A DNA stretch of 64,000 nt from Sphingobium sp. EP60837. Lineage in GTDB: Bacteria > Pseudomonadota > Alphaproteobacteria > Sphingomonadales > Sphingomonadaceae. Positions within the stretch are counted from its first letter, which is position 1. Each line of letters opens with the position of its first letter. The notes beneath the pieces were generated by a model. It worked only from the letters and a program-made list of their open reading frames with translations, ran no database searches and had not been told where the DNA came from. The position numbers and the translations under genes were made by a program. Location of the stretch: NCBI RefSeq assembly GCF_001658005.1, contig NZ_CP015989.1:62001-126000 (forward strand), in the 5' to 3' direction. Below are positions 26,728-33,917 of this stretch, piece by piece.

Positions 26728-27256
26728 CGGCCGTATCCCAATAGGCCATGTCACCCTTGAGAGCGCGGCCAAGCACGCGCAACTGATCGACCACCTCATC
26801 CCGGAAGGAAGCGACCCGCGCGGCCTCGCGCGCCAGGTCGAGACGGGAATCCACCATGGTCGCTGCATGCAGCGCATGGACCGCCTGGTTGAGATTGATG
26901 CCGATCCGGTTGAGCTCGCGCCAGGACTGCGCGATCAGCACCCGGTCCGCGCGGGGCGGCGGCGACGTCGCATGCAACCGTCTGCGCAACAGCATCACCA
27001 GCCATTCGGTCCGTTTGAGGCCACGCGCGTCGGCCGCCGCATCGAGTTGGACGATATCCTCGCGCATGAGCCGAAGCTGCAGCCGGTCAGTGGTGCGCGT
27101 CCGAGGCAGAGCCGCCGCGCTCGACGCATCCCCGGCGTCTTCAAGCGCAGCGTCGATCAGCTTGCGCAGGAGCGCTGAGCGTCCGCCGGCGACAGTCGCC
27201 TTAGCATCGAAGCGCGCCGCGACATCATCGGGCAGACGGAGACCAAAAAACGCCAC
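26720..27256 (-). CDS. MobC-like relaxosome accessory protein
   Basis: 178 aa, GTG start at 27256. The N-terminus (FFGLRLPDDVAARFDAKA, then GRSALLRKLIDAAL) looks like a ribbon-helix-helix DNA-binding domain. The C-terminal half has LNRIGINLNQAVHALHAA, the hallmark of MobC-type accessory proteins that help the relaxase open oriT. It is directly upstream of and overlaps the relaxase gene. The non-coding DNA just upstream (27257-27557) is therefore the best place for oriT. Confidence 0.8.
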   Translation of the reverse strand: MAFFGLRLPDDVAARFDAKATVAGGRSALLRKLIDAALEDAGDASSAAALPRTRTTDRLQLRLMREDIVQLDAAADARGLKRTEWLVMLLRRRLHATSPPPRADRVLIAQSWRELNRIGINLNQAVHALHAATMVDSRLDLAREAARVASFRDEVVDQLRVLGRALKGDMAYWDTADE

Positions 27257-27267
27257 ACACCATTGCT

Positions 27268-27280
27268 ATTGTTTAACAAT
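27268..27280. repeat. 13-bp palindrome upstream of mobC
   Basis: ATTGTTTAACAAT is a perfect palindrome with a single central base. It lies 11 bp before the mobC start, in the region expected to contain oriT or the mobC promoter and operator. Confidence 0.5.
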
Positions 27281-27327
27281 GACGGCGCCAAGCCTATCCG
27301 GCCCTCACCTAAAACCACTCGTCTTAT

Positions 27328-27345
27328 AGTCTGCTTGAACAGACT
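27328..27345. promoter_or_regulatory. 18-bp palindrome, candidate plasmid operator (copy 1)
   Basis: AGTCTGCTTGAACAGACT has 6-bp perfect arms. It lies about 72 bp upstream of mobC. A near-identical palindrome occurs at 29587-29604 upstream of the small membrane protein-ParA-ParB operon. Two copies before two minus-strand transcription units suggest a shared DNA-binding regulator, possibly the KorB/ParB-like protein encoded between them. Confidence 0.5.
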
Positions 27346-27441
27346 CCGGCCCTCTTCACGCCAAGCGTTCCAACCTGGCCTGGCATCTCCAGAAAGAAGA
27401 ATGTCCGAACAAGACAATCCCCTCTGCCCTGGAAAAATGAA

Positions 27442-27477
27442 GACAGCCGCACCCCTGAAGAAAGGGGCGCGGCTGTC
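27442..27477 (-). terminator. Rho-independent terminator of the ParA/ParB operon
   Basis: GACAGCCGC pairs with GCGGCTGTC, extended by CCCCT/AGGGG with one mismatch. On the minus strand the stem is followed by TTCATTTTTCC. It lies 80 bp after the ParB stop. Confidence 0.8.
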
Positions 27478-27557
27478 AAAATTGTCTGAAAAAGCTCGAT
27501 CGTTTCGACGCGGAGTGAGGGGTGATTGGATGCGCCCCGACCTGCCCCGCCGATGGT

Positions 27558-28493
27558 TTACTCCATGGCGATCTCGGCAACAGGCGCTTCAACCTCCTGG
27601 CCGTCGTCGAACGCCACCCGAACGCGCTCGGGCAGGATCAAACGTCCTGTCCGCCCACCCACCGTCACCCGAACCGCATCGAGCGGCCGAGGCTGCGGCG
27701 GCACCTCCGTTTCGAACATCGACCGCAAACCGGCACCGGCACGAACCGGCCGGCTCGGTGCGGCGCGCTCGGCGCCCTGCCCGTCCGAGAGCGCGGGCAC
27801 ATCGCGGAGACGGGCATCCGGCAGAGTCTCGGATGCCTTAAGTCCCGCAATGAACCGGCCGCCCTCGGCCAGGGTCACGTTTTCATCCCCAAGCCGCTCA
27901 ACATAGGCGCGCACTGCGTCGCCATGAGTACGGGCAGCCCGGTGGAGGTCGTAGAGCAAGCGGATCGGCATCTGATCGATCGCGGCCCGCAGCCAGGGCG
28001 CCATGTCGGCACAGGCGGCATAGAGCGATACGAACTGCTTCGATCGGCCGAGCGCGCGGGCGATCTCCGCCTGGGTGACGCCGGCACCCAGCATGCGTTC
28101 GATCCCGGTCGCCAGATCATGGGGGGTGAGGCCTGCGCGCTGGTCATTCTCGACAATCTGATCGGCGAGCGTGTCGGCGCGGTTCACCACCGCCATCACG
28201 ATCGCCGGGATGGTCTCGCGCCCGGCAAGGCGCGATGCCCGAAAGCGCCGCTCGCCGACGCGGATGACGTGAAGGCCGTCGCCATTTTTCGGGGCGACGA
28301 TGATAGGCTGCAGGACGCCGCGCGCGGCGATCGAGGCAGCAAGATCCTTGAGCTCCGTCTCGTCGAACACGCGCCGCGGATTTTCCGGATCGGCCATGAT
28401 CCAGTCGAGCGGCAGATCCTCGACGCGCCGCGCGCTGTCGTGTAGACCGACGAGCAGTCCGAACTCTTCGGCGCGCTGATCGAACTTGCCCAT
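27558..28493 (-). CDS. ParB/KorB-like DNA-binding protein
   Basis: 311 aa from ATG 28493, whose first base overlaps the last base of the ParA stop codon. The ParB N-terminal domain is clear: LPLDWIMADPENPRRVFDE, SIAARGVLQPIIV, and GERRFRASRLAGRETIPAIV, then IVENDQRAGLTPHDLA. A central HTH region follows (VTQAEIARALGRSKQFVSLY). The C-terminal 90 residues include TVGGRTGRLILPERVRVAF, a KorB-like C-terminal fold. KorB-like proteins of broad-host-range plasmids act in partition and as global repressors of plasmid operons. This is the first of two ParAB pairs in the window. Confidence 0.85.
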   Translation of the reverse strand: MGKFDQRAEEFGLLVGLHDSARRVEDLPLDWIMADPENPRRVFDETELKDLAASIAARGVLQPIIVAPKNGDGLHVIRVGERRFRASRLAGRETIPAIVMAVVNRADTLADQIVENDQRAGLTPHDLATGIERMLGAGVTQAEIARALGRSKQFVSLYAACADMAPWLRAAIDQMPIRLLYDLHRAARTHGDAVRAYVERLGDENVTLAEGGRFIAGLKASETLPDARLRDVPALSDGQGAERAAPSRPVRAGAGLRSMFETEVPPQPRPLDAVRVTVGGRTGRLILPERVRVAFDDGQEVEAPVAEIAME

Positions 28494-29257
28494 CACGCCG
28501 CACTCAGATGGCGGACGTCCATCCGGCGAACGATCTCCGCCAGGATCGGCCGGATTTCGTCAGCGGCCGCCTTGGCGCCGCTGCCGGTTTCGCGCCAGAC
28601 CGGATGATGCTGTTCGGCCGAATGCTTGTAGGTCGGCCGCGCCTTGATGAAGGCGGGAAACATCAGCTTCTCGCCAACCGCGCGGGCAAGCTTGACCGCA
28701 TTGTCCATTTCGCGTCGGTCGAAAGGATTGACCATCGAGGGCAACAGCCCGAGAAAATCGACCTTGCGCCCGCCGCGCGCACCCTCCGCTTTTTTGAGCG
28801 CGGTGAGCAGCATCTTGGCGCACTCGATCGAATCCTCGGCGACCTGGACCGGCGCGATGACTGCGTCGGCCACCGCCATCGCGCTCAAGGTCAGCTCGTC
28901 CCATTTGGGACCGGTGTCGATGACAATATGTTCGAAATGGGCACCAAGCGCAGGGAACCGGCCGAGGAAATCGCGGACATCCGCAGCCGCCTTGACCATC
29001 TGCAGGCGCGGATCGGCGGCGAAGACCGTGATGCCGGGCGCATCGGTAAGGTCGAGCCGCGCCTCGGGATCGAACAGGTCCGCGGCGAACCACCCGGTCC
29101 GCTCGCTGGCGAGCCGCCGCGTGGAACTGCCCTGCGGATCAAGGTCGAGAAAGGCGACGCGATTGCCGCCTTGCTCGGCCAGATACCAGGCGAGGTGCGT
29201 GGCGAGGAAGGTCTTGCCGACCCCGCCCTTCAGCAGGCTAACGACGATCGTCTTCAT
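28493..29257 (-). CDS. ParA/IncC-like partition ATPase
   Basis: 254 aa from ATG 29257 with GAGGG 9 nt upstream. The deviant Walker A is LLKGGVGKTFLATHLA near residue 10. Walker A' is VAFLDLDPQGSS and Walker B is HIVIDTGPKWDEL. There is no N-terminal HTH extension, as in the small (type Ib or IncC2-like) ParA group. It forms an operon with the overlapping ParB/KorB-like gene and the upstream small membrane-protein gene, and the operon ends at the terminator near 27.45 kb. Confidence 0.88.
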   Translation of the reverse strand: MKTIVVSLLKGGVGKTFLATHLAWYLAEQGGNRVAFLDLDPQGSSTRRLASERTGWFAADLFDPEARLDLTDAPGITVFAADPRLQMVKAAADVRDFLGRFPALGAHFEHIVIDTGPKWDELTLSAMAVADAVIAPVQVAEDSIECAKMLLTALKKAEGARGGRKVDFLGLLPSMVNPFDRREMDNAVKLARAVGEKLMFPAFIKARPTYKHSAEQHHPVWRETGSGAKAAADEIRPILAEIVRRMDVRHLSAA

Positions 29258-29270
29258 GATCGCCGGACCC

Positions 29271-29468
29271 TCACGATTCATAGTCGTGGGGACCATCGCG
29301 CAGGTTGCGCTCATAATGGTCGCGCGACGACCAGTCGCCGCCCCCGCCGATACCCGGTCCGACATAGCGAAACAGGTAAACGGTGATCGCGAAGCAGACG
29401 AACGCGAATACGAACGCATGGTCGGGATGGCGGGAAAAATAGTCGGCCACTGCGGGTCTCCTTGGCAT
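29271..29468 (-). CDS. Small single-pass membrane protein upstream of parA
   Basis: 65 aa from ATG 29468. One strongly hydrophobic segment (AFVFAFVCFAITVYLFRYVG, about residues 18-37) is followed by a hydrophilic C-terminus. The stop lies 13 bp before the parA start, so it is probably cotranscribed. I do not recognise a family. The ribosome-binding site is weak (CCTGGAAC), which lowers confidence in the exact start. Confidence 0.5.
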   Translation of the reverse strand: MPRRPAVADYFSRHPDHAFVFAFVCFAITVYLFRYVGPGIGGGGDWSSRDHYERNLRDGPHDYES

Positions 29469-29530
29469 GTTCCAGGGACACCGATCGGTCCCCTGACCGC
29501 GCAGCAAGACGCGGCCCTCATGCCGCGCAG

Positions 29531-29542
29531 CCTCCCCTCTCG
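29531..29542 (-). repeat. Purine-rich leader element (copy 1)
   Basis: On the minus strand this reads CGAGAGGGGAGG, 63-74 nt upstream of the start at 29468. The same 12 bases recur at 35584-35595, and related versions occur in four other minus-strand leaders. Confidence 0.5.
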
Positions 29543-29586
29543 TGCCGGGGAACAAGGTCCAATGGACGTCAGGCGGCACCGCCGAC

Positions 29587-29604
29587 AGTCTGCTCAAGCA
29601 GACT
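29587..29604. promoter_or_regulatory. 18-bp palindrome, candidate plasmid operator (copy 2)
   Basis: AGTCTGCTCAAGCAGACT is a palindrome with 7-bp arms and shares 15 of 18 bases with the element at 27328-27345. It is about 119 bp upstream of the small membrane protein gene that starts the ParAB operon. Confidence 0.5.
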
Positions 29605-29746
29605 TTTCGGCTATCCCCCCGGTCAGGGGGATGGCCGGGTTCACTCGCCAGAGATGGGAAATCTGGACAGGCCGACCCCGGGCGCAACCGGGTGGCGCAA
29701 GGCGATCCGCGCTCGCGGCACCGGCGAATCCTTTCCGTAAAAAGGT

Positions 29747-29768
29747 GGCCCCCGACAGAGTCGGGGCC
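29747..29768 (-). terminator. Terminator of the DUF3768 gene
   Basis: The inverted repeat GGCCCCGAC/TCGGGGGCC is followed on the minus strand by ACCTTTTTACGG. It begins 9 bp past the DUF3768 stop codon. Confidence 0.8.
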
Positions 29769-29776
29769 ATGATGGC

Positions 29777-30172
29777 TCAATATTCGTGGGTGAGAAGCAG
29801 CGTCAGCACGCGGATGGTGACATCGGGATCTGTCGGGTCAGGGGATCCATATGTCAGCGCGCGATCATAATAATCGACCTTCCAGTACAGGGCCTCGCCC
29901 GCGAACTCGAAGCGACCGAAATCACGCTCCCCATGCGGATCGACATCGGGACCAAAGGCATCATAGTCGCGCACCGTGCGCAGCAGTTCCGCGCGGCGCT
30001 GAAACCCGCGAAACAGGCTGGTATCGCCGATCAAGTCGGCGACCCCGGCGGTCATGACCACCTGGTTGACGCCCGGGTTATGGATGGATTGGCGCAGAGC
30101 ATCATTGAGCCGCGCGATGGTCGCGATGCGCTGGTCTGCGGATAGGACTTTGTCATTCTGGGGGTCGGCCAT
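29777..30172 (-). CDS. DUF3768 family protein
   Basis: 131 aa from ATG 30172, with GGAAAG about 10 nt upstream. Family landmarks are RIATIARLNDALRQS, LLRTVRDYDAFGPDVDPHGE, DFGRFEFAGEALYWKVDYYD and SPDPTDPDVTIRVLTLLL. DUF3768 genes are common on alphaproteobacterial plasmids beside single-stranded-DNA-binding and ArdC-type genes. Their function is unknown. It has its own terminator, so it is probably monocistronic. Confidence 0.85.
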   Translation of the reverse strand: MADPQNDKVLSADQRIATIARLNDALRQSIHNPGVNQVVMTAGVADLIGDTSLFRGFQRRAELLRTVRDYDAFGPDVDPHGERDFGRFEFAGEALYWKVDYYDRALTYGSPDPTDPDVTIRVLTLLLTHEY

Positions 30173-30288
30173 GACGTTCGACTTTCCAAGCTGTGTCAGA
30201 CCCCGCCGATCGGGGCCTTCCGACAGGCGACCGGACCGCCGGGGCATAGCGCGCCCGCGCACCCGGCAGGGTCGCAACGGATGTGGAG

Positions 30289-30306
30289 AAGCCCGGCACC
30301 GGGCTT
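30289..30306. repeat. GC-rich hairpin
   Basis: AAGCCCGGCACCGGGCTT forms an 8-bp stem with a 2-nt centre. It is in the leader between the divergent DUF3768 and 125-aa genes. It is not followed by a T-run, so terminator activity is doubtful. Confidence 0.4.
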
Positions 30307-30447
30307 GCGCTGGCAAGTGCCGCGGCGAGGACGCCAAGCCAGGAAGGGACCGTCGATGCGGCGGTCAGAGGGAATAAGGAACGGCATGGCCGACTTTTCA
30401 GACGTGCTGCTGGACGCGCGAGCGAGGGCTTCGCTATCCTTCCGATC

Positions 30448-30825
30448 ATGACAGACACCGCCCGGATCATTGCCCTTTGGCCGCGCTGGACATCGAGCGT
30501 CGGCGCAATGCAGCAGCTGCAGATTCAGGTTCGTACCCAGTGCCGCCGCTGCGGCGCCCTGATGCGCGCCGACCTGGACGAACTGGTCGCTCGCTATGGC
30601 GGGAGTGCGTCGTTGATCGATCGCCAGGAGCGATGCCGCATGGTCGCGTGCGATGGCGCGACTTTCTACCTGGCAGCCCGACGCTATGGTGGACCGTGGC
30701 GGATCCTGGTCGACGATGCGGCGCTGCGCGACGGGCTGAGCCTATGCCCGCCAGCCCACCTTGCGCTTGGTCGACCAGCCCCTTGCAGCGACGGCGCAGC
30801 GCCGCTCGTAACCGAGCGCTGTTGA
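30448..30825 (+). CDS. Small Cys-rich hypothetical protein
   Basis: 125 aa from ATG 30448. A CxxC (TQCRRCGALM, near residue 30) and a later pair (ERCRMVACDG) could bind zinc. The region YGGSASLIDRQERCR followed by YGGPWRILV looks conserved rather than random. I do not recognise a named family. No strong ribosome-binding site is visible and no partner gene adjoins. A DNA- or RNA-binding zinc protein is possible, but this is not shown. Confidence 0.5.
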   Translation: MTDTARIIALWPRWTSSVGAMQQLQIQVRTQCRRCGALMRADLDELVARYGGSASLIDRQERCRMVACDGATFYLAARRYGGPWRILVDDAALRDGLSLCPPAHLALGRPAPCSDGAAPLVTERC

Positions 30826-30966
30826 CAGTGCGACCACGGCAGGGATCGTTACCCGCATGGGCCGAGACCCGGCACGGGGCTCGGGGCGCAAGCCTAGAGC
30901 CCGGTCCGGTGCAACCGGAGCCGCCGACGTCCTTGCTTCATTTCCAATATGCGATGCGTGCTGCAT

Positions 30967-31488
30967 CTATTTCAACAACTGGTGTCGCAGGTTTGCCAGA
31001 ATTGAGCAGAGCTGTTGGCTTTTCCGCCGTATATCAGCAAGCATCTCAAGGCCTTCCGCTTCCTCGACCAGAAGCATGGTGCGTTCGGGCTGCCGCGCAC
31101 GGATAGAGACCTGACGGTAAACCACGATCCACTTGTCCGTGCGCTCAACCGCAATCTTTGCCACTCCATGCGCCAGAAATGTTCGAAGGCGCTCATGGAC
31201 ACGAAAAGCGTCAATCGCTTTGAACGCCGCTTTCCCCTCAGCGGCAAAGGCCCCTTCCGTACCAAGTACCGCCGCGATATCGTCGAACCGCTGCCCGGTC
31301 AGATGACGCAGACGGACGGCCGCACCTTTCTCCGGCACCGTACTCAAAGATAGCAAGGTTTCGGTCACGCCAGCCTCGGCCGCGGAGAAACACTGCAGAC
31401 AGGCCCCGCGCCATGCGTTCACATCATGGACCACCCGGCTCCACAATGCGTCATCACTTTGGGGTAGAATCTTTGTTTCGGCATTCAT
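30967..31488 (-). CDS. Hypothetical protein
   Basis: 173 aa from ATG 31488. It is predominantly helical and mixed-charge with no motif I recognise; notable blocks are VVHDVNAWRGACLQCF, VRLRHLTGQRFDDIAAVLG and WIVVYRQVSIRARQPERTM. The coding frame has the codon bias of its neighbours, which supports a real gene. It is a single gene between hairpins, and nothing in the context fixes its role. Confidence 0.5.
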   Translation of the reverse strand: MNAETKILPQSDDALWSRVVHDVNAWRGACLQCFSAAEAGVTETLLSLSTVPEKGAAVRLRHLTGQRFDDIAAVLGTEGAFAAEGKAAFKAIDAFRVHERLRTFLAHGVAKIAVERTDKWIVVYRQVSIRARQPERTMLLVEEAEGLEMLADIRRKSQQLCSILANLRHQLLK

Positions 31489-31570
31489 CCCAACTTTGTA
31501 TCGCGCGCATGTTGATAATCGGTTGCTCGAGAGCGCAAACAGCGCGCGATGCCCGTTGATGTTGGACAGA

Positions 31571-31594
31571 GCCGGGAGCCCTGGGGCTCCCGGC
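31571..31594 (-). terminator. Strong hairpin after the 54-aa gene
   Basis: GCCGGGAGCC and GGCTCCCGGC form a perfect 10-bp stem with the 4-nt loop CTGG, 5 bp after the stop of the small gene at 31600. There is no T-run, so it may act as an mRNA-stabilising hairpin as much as a terminator. Confidence 0.6.
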
Positions 31595-31599
31595 AAGTG

Positions 31600-31764
31600 T
31601 CACGCGAACGGATCATATTCGTTGATGACGACCAGGTCGCCGTCAAAGTCGTCGGCGGTGATGACGGCGAACTGGTTGCCGATCCCGATGACCATCGTCG
31701 CGATCATGAGGGTCTTGGAGAGGCCGAGCGCATTGAGGCGGGCGATCTTGATGTCGGTGAACAT
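31600..31764 (-). CDS. 54-aa small protein with strong ribosome-binding site
   Basis: ATG 31764 is preceded by AAGGAG with 7 nt spacing, the best ribosome-binding site in this region. The protein begins MFTDIKIARLNALGLSKT, has a hydrophobic run LMIATMVIGIGNQFAVI (about residues 19-35) and ends in an acidic tail (DDFDGDL ... NEYDPFA). A perfect 10-bp hairpin follows the stop. I do not recognise the family. The hydrophobic middle could be a membrane segment. A compact unit of ribosome-binding site, short frame and hairpin suggests an expressed small protein. Confidence 0.6.
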   Translation of the reverse strand: MFTDIKIARLNALGLSKTLMIATMVIGIGNQFAVITADDFDGDLVVINEYDPFA

Positions 31765-31999
31765 GTCGAGGCTCCTTGAAAGCCGGCGGGTTCATCCCCG
31801 CTCGACTGGCGCCCGAAGTGTTCGGAGGGTGGCCGCGATCACTTTTTGCCGCAGGCCAAAAGCCGTAGCGAAGCGACCGGACCCTTTACGGGTTGATCGC
31901 ATTAGGCCGCCCGCCGGACCAAGGATTGCGCCTCAAAGAGCGGGGTGAAGCTGTTGGCCCGAAGAGGTCATGGCCCACCGGAGGGATATCACCGGTTGC

Positions 32000-32028
32000 T
32001 TGTGTTTGCCTCATGTGAGACATATATC
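32000..32028 (+). promoter_or_regulatory. Candidate promoter/operator of the Xre-RES pair
   Basis: TTGTGT (32000-32005) and TATATC (32023-32028) with 17 bp spacing. Imperfect dyad half-sites (TCATGTGA and CATCAGATGA) flank the -10 region. Xre antitoxins of this class usually repress their own promoter. Confidence 0.4.
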
Positions 32029-32054
32029 TGCATCAGATGAGACAGGAGCAGCAG

Positions 32055-32489
32055 ATGGCGAGCCAGCCGGTGACGATCGAGACCCTGCTTGGGGTTGCGC
32101 CCCGGAAAGGTGACACGCGCCTGGGGCTGAGCTATTCGATTCTCGAAGGCCTGCCGGTCGGCGCGCTCGATCATCTCGCAGACACGGTCGCGCCCAATGA
32201 CAGCCGCTTCAAGTTCCGCCTGATTCCCAAGGCGACGCTTGATCGCCGCAAGAAATCCGCGTCCAAGCGCCTGACCAGCGAGGAAGGCGACAAGCTGGCG
32301 CGGATCGCCAAGGTGTTCAGCTTCGCGCTCGATATCTATAAGGATCCCGCCAAGGTCCGCGACTTTTTCGGCCGCGCGCACCCTATGCTCGACAACAAGC
32401 CACCGCTCGACGTGGCGCTGGCGACGGGTCCGGGAGCCGATGTCGTCATCAACCTGCTGGGACGGGCGGCTTACGGCGGCGGGGCGTGA
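32055..32489 (+). CDS. Xre/MbcA/ParS-type antitoxin
   Basis: 144 aa. I chose ATG 32055 because AGGAG lies 6 nt upstream; ATG 32037 has none. The C-terminal part shows the DUF2384-type antitoxin domain: LTSEEGDKLARIAKVFSFAL, FFGRAHPMLDNKPPLDVA and ADVVINLLGRAAYGG, which shields the partner toxin's active site. The N-terminal part is the Xre-like DNA-binding region. The stop overlaps the toxin start (GTGA). These pairs stabilise plasmids by killing or arresting cells that lose them. Confidence 0.88.
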   Translation: MASQPVTIETLLGVAPRKGDTRLGLSYSILEGLPVGALDHLADTVAPNDSRFKFRLIPKATLDRRKKSASKRLTSEEGDKLARIAKVFSFALDIYKDPAKVRDFFGRAHPMLDNKPPLDVALATGPGADVVINLLGRAAYGGGA

Positions 32490-32965
32490 GCGCCCAGATC
32501 ACCGACCGCGTGCTGACCTGTTTTCGGATCGGCGATCCCGATGGCGCGCATCCCATCTATGACAGCGAAGGCGCTCGGCTCTATCCGGGACGGTGGAACA
32601 CCGCGGCCAGCCCGATCATCTACACGTCAGAACATTATTCGACGGCGATGCTCGAAAAGCTCGTCCACGCGAACACGGTGATGCCGCCCAACCAGCATTA
32701 TATCCGCATCACGATCCCCAACGGCGTCAGCTATGAAGTCTTCCCGACCGCCAAATTCTCCGGGTGGGACGGCAAGCGCGAAGACATCTGCAAGACCTTT
32801 GGCGAGGCGTGGTTCGCGGCAGGGCGCTCGGCGCTGTTGCTGGTGCCTTCGATCCCGGCACGGGTGGAACGCAACATCCTGATCAATCCAGCACATCCCG
32901 ACGCGCAAGCAATCAGCTTCGAGCTCCCCGAACCAATCTGGTGGGATGACCGGCTCTACGGCTGA
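32486..32965 (+). CDS. RES-domain toxin (NAD-degrading or ADP-ribosylating)
   Basis: 159 aa, GTG start overlapping the antitoxin stop. RES-domain features are a conserved Arg in GARLYPGRWNTAASPIIYTS, the Glu in STAMLEKLVH and a Ser in the later strand region. Length fits the family (about 150-160 aa). Characterised members (Res, MbcT, ParT) deplete NAD+ by phosphorolysis or hydrolysis, or ADP-ribosylate a host enzyme. With the upstream Xre/DUF2384 antitoxin it forms a standard type II toxin-antitoxin pair. Confidence 0.88.
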   Translation: MSAQITDRVLTCFRIGDPDGAHPIYDSEGARLYPGRWNTAASPIIYTSEHYSTAMLEKLVHANTVMPPNQHYIRITIPNGVSYEVFPTAKFSGWDGKREDICKTFGEAWFAAGRSALLLVPSIPARVERNILINPAHPDAQAISFELPEPIWWDDRLYG

Positions 32966-33070
32966 TCGCGAAGGGCTTGGCGATCAGCACGCTGTTGGGG
33001 ACGCTGGGCGATGTCCAGTCATGCCTGGCGTCACCCAAGCAATAATGGATGGCTCGCTGGATCTCGACAC

Positions 33071-33100
33071 TTGATAAATGTTCTTTATTTGTTCTATTCT
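33071..33100 (+). promoter_or_regulatory. SOS promoter with LexA box
   Basis: GTTCTTTATTTGTTC at 33080-33094 is an exact GTTC-N7-GTTC, the known LexA box of Alphaproteobacteria. It lies between TTGATA (-35, 33071-33076) and TATTCT (-10, 33095-33100), where a repressor would block transcription of the gene at 33107. Confidence 0.75.
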
Positions 33101-33106
33101 GCAGCC

Positions 33107-33331
33107 ATGCTCCGAGTCGATGAAGACAGTCTGGCCCTCCACCTCGAGGTGTCGCTTGCCACGGCCGAACCGGCCCTCGTCACCGATATTGGGTGTGGCG
33201 ATACCGTTGCACGACGCCGTGCAACGGCGGAGTTGGCGCGACACCTGGCAATGCGGTTGCGCTGCTACGACATCCTCGCCGACGAGCCCACCACGAGGTC
33301 GGATACATTGCCGCTCTTCCCTGAAGCATGA
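33107..33331 (+). CDS. SOS-controlled 74-aa protein
   Basis: ATG 33107 follows the LexA-box promoter by 6 bp past the -10 box region, so translation starts near the 5' end of the message. The 74-aa product is mostly helical and contains HLEVSLATAEPALVTDIG and RRRATAELARHLAMRLRCYD. No family is recognised. Damage induction on a conjugative plasmid often marks genes used on single-stranded DNA entry or for mutagenesis. A secreted-nuclease-like gene follows 28 bp downstream and may be cotranscribed. Confidence 0.6.
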   Translation: MLRVDEDSLALHLEVSLATAEPALVTDIGCGDTVARRRATAELARHLAMRLRCYDILADEPTTRSDTLPLFPEA

Positions 33332-33359
33332 CTTACACCCCTGTCCGGGTTGAGCGCTG

Positions 33360-33788
33360 ATGCTCGCTGTATTTCTGCTTGCCGTCGCGGTCGTGCAGGG
33401 CGGCCAGTCGTTCACCTGCACACCGATCAGGGTTTGGGACGGCGATGGCCCGATCTGGTGTCGCGAGGGACCACGGATCCGGCTCGCTGGGATAGCGGCG
33501 CGGGAGATCGATGGCTCGTGCCGCACGGGACACCCCTGCCCGCGCGCCAGCGGGATTGTCGCGCGCGACACGCTGGTGCGGTTGCTGGGCGGCGCGAAGG
33601 GGCGCAACGCCACAGGCCATATCCTTGTCACAGGTCCAAGACTCCAATGCCGATCGACTGGCAGTGCAAAAGGGGATCGCACCGGTGCCTGGTGCGCCGC
33701 GCCAGCGATCGGCGATATCAGCTGCGCCATGATTGCGAGCGGCACAGTGCTGCGATGGAGCCGATATGCGGCGGGCCACTGCCGCTGA
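33360..33788 (+). CDS. Secreted SNase-like (thermonuclease-fold) protein
   Basis: 142 aa. The N-terminus MLAVFLLAVAVVQGGQSFTC looks like a signal peptide. The mature part resembles the staphylococcal-nuclease fold: IRVWDGDGPIWC with the DGD metal-site motif, then IRLAGIAAREID, which aligns with the usual RLxGIDAPE block but has Ala-Arg-Glu in place of Pro-Glu. The later catalytic Arg/Glu region is short and divergent, so activity is uncertain. It lies in the SOS transcription unit and is convergent with SSB. Confidence 0.65.
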   Translation: MLAVFLLAVAVVQGGQSFTCTPIRVWDGDGPIWCREGPRIRLAGIAAREIDGSCRTGHPCPRASGIVARDTLVRLLGGAKGRNATGHILVTGPRLQCRSTGSAKGDRTGAWCAAPAIGDISCAMIASGTVLRWSRYAAGHCR

Positions 33789-33883
33789 GAGGACGCGGAG
33801 GGCAATATCCTAGTCGCGCTCGTTCAGATCCATTTCCCGAACTTTCCTCGATTCCGAACCGTGCTGCGGAAAACAGCAAAAAG

Positions 33884-33907
33884 GCCCGGCGGCGTGAGCC
33901 GCCGGGC
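33884..33907 (-). terminator. Rho-independent terminator of ssb
   Basis: GCCCGGCGGC/GCCGCCGGGC, a 10-bp stem with GTGA loop. On the minus strand it is followed by CTTTTTGCTGTTTT. It starts 10 bp past the ssb stop and also separates the convergent SNase-like gene. Confidence 0.9.
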
Positions 33908-33917
33908 TTCGCCGGTC

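Noticed and set aside
25597..26877. A longer relaxase starting at 26877
   Set aside because: The first 50 residues lie inside the MobC-like gene in another frame and look unrelated. ATG 26727 gives a normal short overlap.
27558..29604. A type I restriction or other system around the ParAB operon
   Set aside because: Only ParA and ParB/KorB motifs are present; no methylase, specificity or endonuclease subunit was seen near the RloC-like gene or here.
31571..31594. Inverted repeat as an attachment or transposon end
   Set aside because: It lies directly after a stop codon and has the size and loop of an mRNA 3' hairpin; no matching second copy was seen.
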